From the NCBI GenBank assembly GCA_964503525.1, contig CAZCZY010000004.1, positions 1 through 6,355 on the forward strand: 6,355 bases of DNA, given 5' to 3'. Shown here piece by piece: positions 5,356 through 6,355 of this stretch (position 1 is the stretch's first letter; each line of letters begins with the position of its first letter). The notes under the pieces were generated by a model that was not told the DNA's origin, made no database searches, and worked only from the letters and a program-made list of their open reading frames with translations. The position numbers and the translations under genes were made by a program. The DNA is from CAZCZY01 sp964503525 (lineage in GTDB: Bacteria; Patescibacteriota; JAUYIX01).

Positions 5356-5876
5356 GCGTACCCTTGCGTGTCATGGCTCAGGCATGGTTAGACGGGCAAG
5401 ATAAAAAAGAGGCAGAGCGCTCTGTTACGGAGCTATCGACGTTGGTTTTGGCATCACGGCAGGCGAATGTGCGACAGACGTTGTACTCGCCCCTGATCGC
5501 GACAAAGACAAAAAAGGCGACACTTGCGCACGCAGGATTTACCGACGCCGTGGTTGCGATCATTGGGTGGATCGACCGCAATGCGCTCTGGAAAAAACTA
5601 CCAAATTTTGTTTGGCACACGCAAAATCTTCTCGAGAGTAAGGCCGTCTCACGCCAAGCCAAGGTATGGAGCGCCATTGCGCTGACCGCAAAGGAAAAAA
5701 CCTCGTTATTGACGCGACTCAAAAAGCGATTTGAACAAGAGGTCACAATACACGCGGAGGTTGCACCAGAAATTCTGGGTGGATTGGTGATAGATTTTGC
5801 TGGGGTTCGTGTCGATGCGAGTGTCCGAGGAAAATTGACGCGCATCAAGGAAAGTTTACAAGCCGCTAACGTTTAA
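5352..5876 (+). CDS. atpH: ATP synthase subunit delta (F1)
   Basis: The delta subunit joins the top of F1 to the b stalk. The 174-aa length is typical. The conserved C-terminal signature is present as EILGGLVIDFAGVRVDASVRGKL (140-162): the GGLV turn and D155 with SVRGKL are characteristic of the OSCP/delta family. The helical N-terminal domain (about 1-105) is divergent, which is usual in this family. The start overlaps the atpF stop by 4 bases and has a good SD. It ends 3 bases before atpA. A long antisense frame inside this gene is not credible. Confidence 0.93.
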   Translation: MSVPLRVMAQAWLDGQDKKEAERSVTELSTLVLASRQANVRQTLYSPLIATKTKKATLAHAGFTDAVVAIIGWIDRNALWKKLPNFVWHTQNLLESKAVSRQAKVWSAIALTAKEKTSLLTRLKKRFEQEVTIHAEVAPEILGGLVIDFAGVRVDASVRGKLTRIKESLQAANV

Positions 5877-5879
5877 CGT

Positions 5880-6355
5880 ATGTCTACGATTGATAGTTCG
5901 CTTATAAAAAGTTTACAAAGTGCCATAGAAGGTTTGGCGTTGTCACCGACTGAGGCAAGTGTTGGCACGGTTGTAAAAGTCGGCGACGGCATTGCGACTG
6001 TCTATGGTTTACAAAAAGTTAGCGCAGGCGAACTCGTAACTTTTGAAAGTGGCGCAGCGGGTCTGGCGCTTAACTTGGAGGAAGATGCGGTGGGCGTGAT
6101 CGTTTTAGGTGATGAGGCCTCTGTCACTGAGGGCAGCGATGTTAAAGCAACGGGTAGAATCCTAGATGTTCCCGTGGGCGAAGCATTGCTCGGGCGCGTG
6201 GTGACTCCCCTAGGCGAACCCGTGGACGGTCTGGGTGTGATCAAAACGACCGAACGCCTGCCAGTTGAGCGCATTGCTCCTGGCGTGATCGAGCGCGAGT
6301 CGGTAAATGCTCCCGTGCAAACCGGTGTTAAAGCGATCGACGCGCTGGTGCCGAT
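5880..6355 (+). CDS. atpA: ATP synthase subunit alpha (F1), N-terminal part, cut by the window edge
   Basis: The first 158 residues of the alpha subunit, which forms the F1 hexamer with beta and holds the non-catalytic nucleotide sites. The start is ATG at 5880, 3 bases after the atpH stop, with no SD. Visible family landmarks are VGTVVKVGDGIATVYGL (beta-barrel domain, about 28-44), NLEEDAVGVIVLGD (about 65-78), GEALLGRVVTPLGEPVDG (about 100-117) and RESVNAPVQTGVKAIDALVP near the window end. The N-terminal helix that contacts delta is present (about 1-20). The Walker A loop lies beyond the right edge, so completeness cannot be judged. The gamma, beta and epsilon genes would be expected next. 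Confidence 0.97.
   Translation, partial: MSTIDSSLIKSLQSAIEGLALSPTEASVGTVVKVGDGIATVYGLQKVSAGELVTFESGAAGLALNLEEDAVGVIVLGDEASVTEGSDVKATGRILDVPVGEALLGRVVTPLGEPVDGLGVIKTTERLPVERIAPGVIERESVNAPVQTGVKAIDALVP

Noticed and set aside
5378..5848. A 156-codon open frame on the - strand inside atpH
   Set aside because: atpH is supported by the conserved delta C-terminus, the SD and the operon order; the antisense frame shows no recognisable domain and looks Ser/Arg-rich, as expected of a shadow.
1..6355. A defence system, CRISPR array, toxin-antitoxin pair or other new multi-gene system
   Set aside because: No spaced repeats, nuclease/helicase genes or paired small genes were found. The gene set reads as chromosomal core plus a few uncharacterised proteins.

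Overview
The window is a piece of bacterial chromosome. Its best-recognised content is the start of an F-type ATP synthase operon (atpI-like, atpB, atpE, atpF, atpH and the first third of atpA) on the + strand from about 3.5 kb to the right edge. TGA is used as a normal stop (the 85-aa gene, and the ATGA overlap of atpF with atpH). This argues against the Gracilibacteria/Absconditabacteria recoded lineages. My best guess is a Candidate Phyla Radiation (Patescibacteria)-like bacterium of moderate GC. The reasons are the short AtpI, the unassigned HExxH protein with a 'WLSEAITED' motif, the XerC/D-like recombinase, and several genes without a Shine-Dalgarno (SD) sequence. This is inference: no rRNA or marker gene is present to prove it.

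Left part (1-320): the 3' end of a tyrosine recombinase gene enters from the left edge on the + strand. It meets the next gene tail to tail with an 18-base gap. A 7-bp hairpin followed by T6 spans this junction and probably terminates the recombinase transcript inside the end of the opposing gene.

Middle part (318-3347): three genes lie on the - strand. In transcription order they are a PrsW-family intramembrane protease with a long soluble tail, an 85-aa protein of unknown function with a strong SD and a very clear intrinsic terminator at its stop codon, and a 430-aa putative zinc metallopeptidase. The terminator separates the last gene from the other two, so prsW plus the 85-aa gene probably form one unit and the metallopeptidase another.

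Right part (3348-6355): a divergent intergenic region of about 145 bases carries a good sigma70-type promoter for prsW and weaker candidates for the atp operon. The atp genes follow in canonical order (a, c, b, delta, alpha). They would assemble the membrane H+ channel and stalk of the ATP synthase. Residues in subunit c point to proton rather than sodium coupling. The spacers around atpE (an A/T-rich leader without SD before it, a small hairpin after it) are placed where differential translation or mRNA stability could set the high c-subunit dosage.

I saw no CRISPR array, tRNA, rRNA, insertion sequence or toxin-antitoxin pair. The least explained items are the 85-aa Cys/His protein, the HExxH protein without a signal peptide, and the soluble tail of the PrsW protein.
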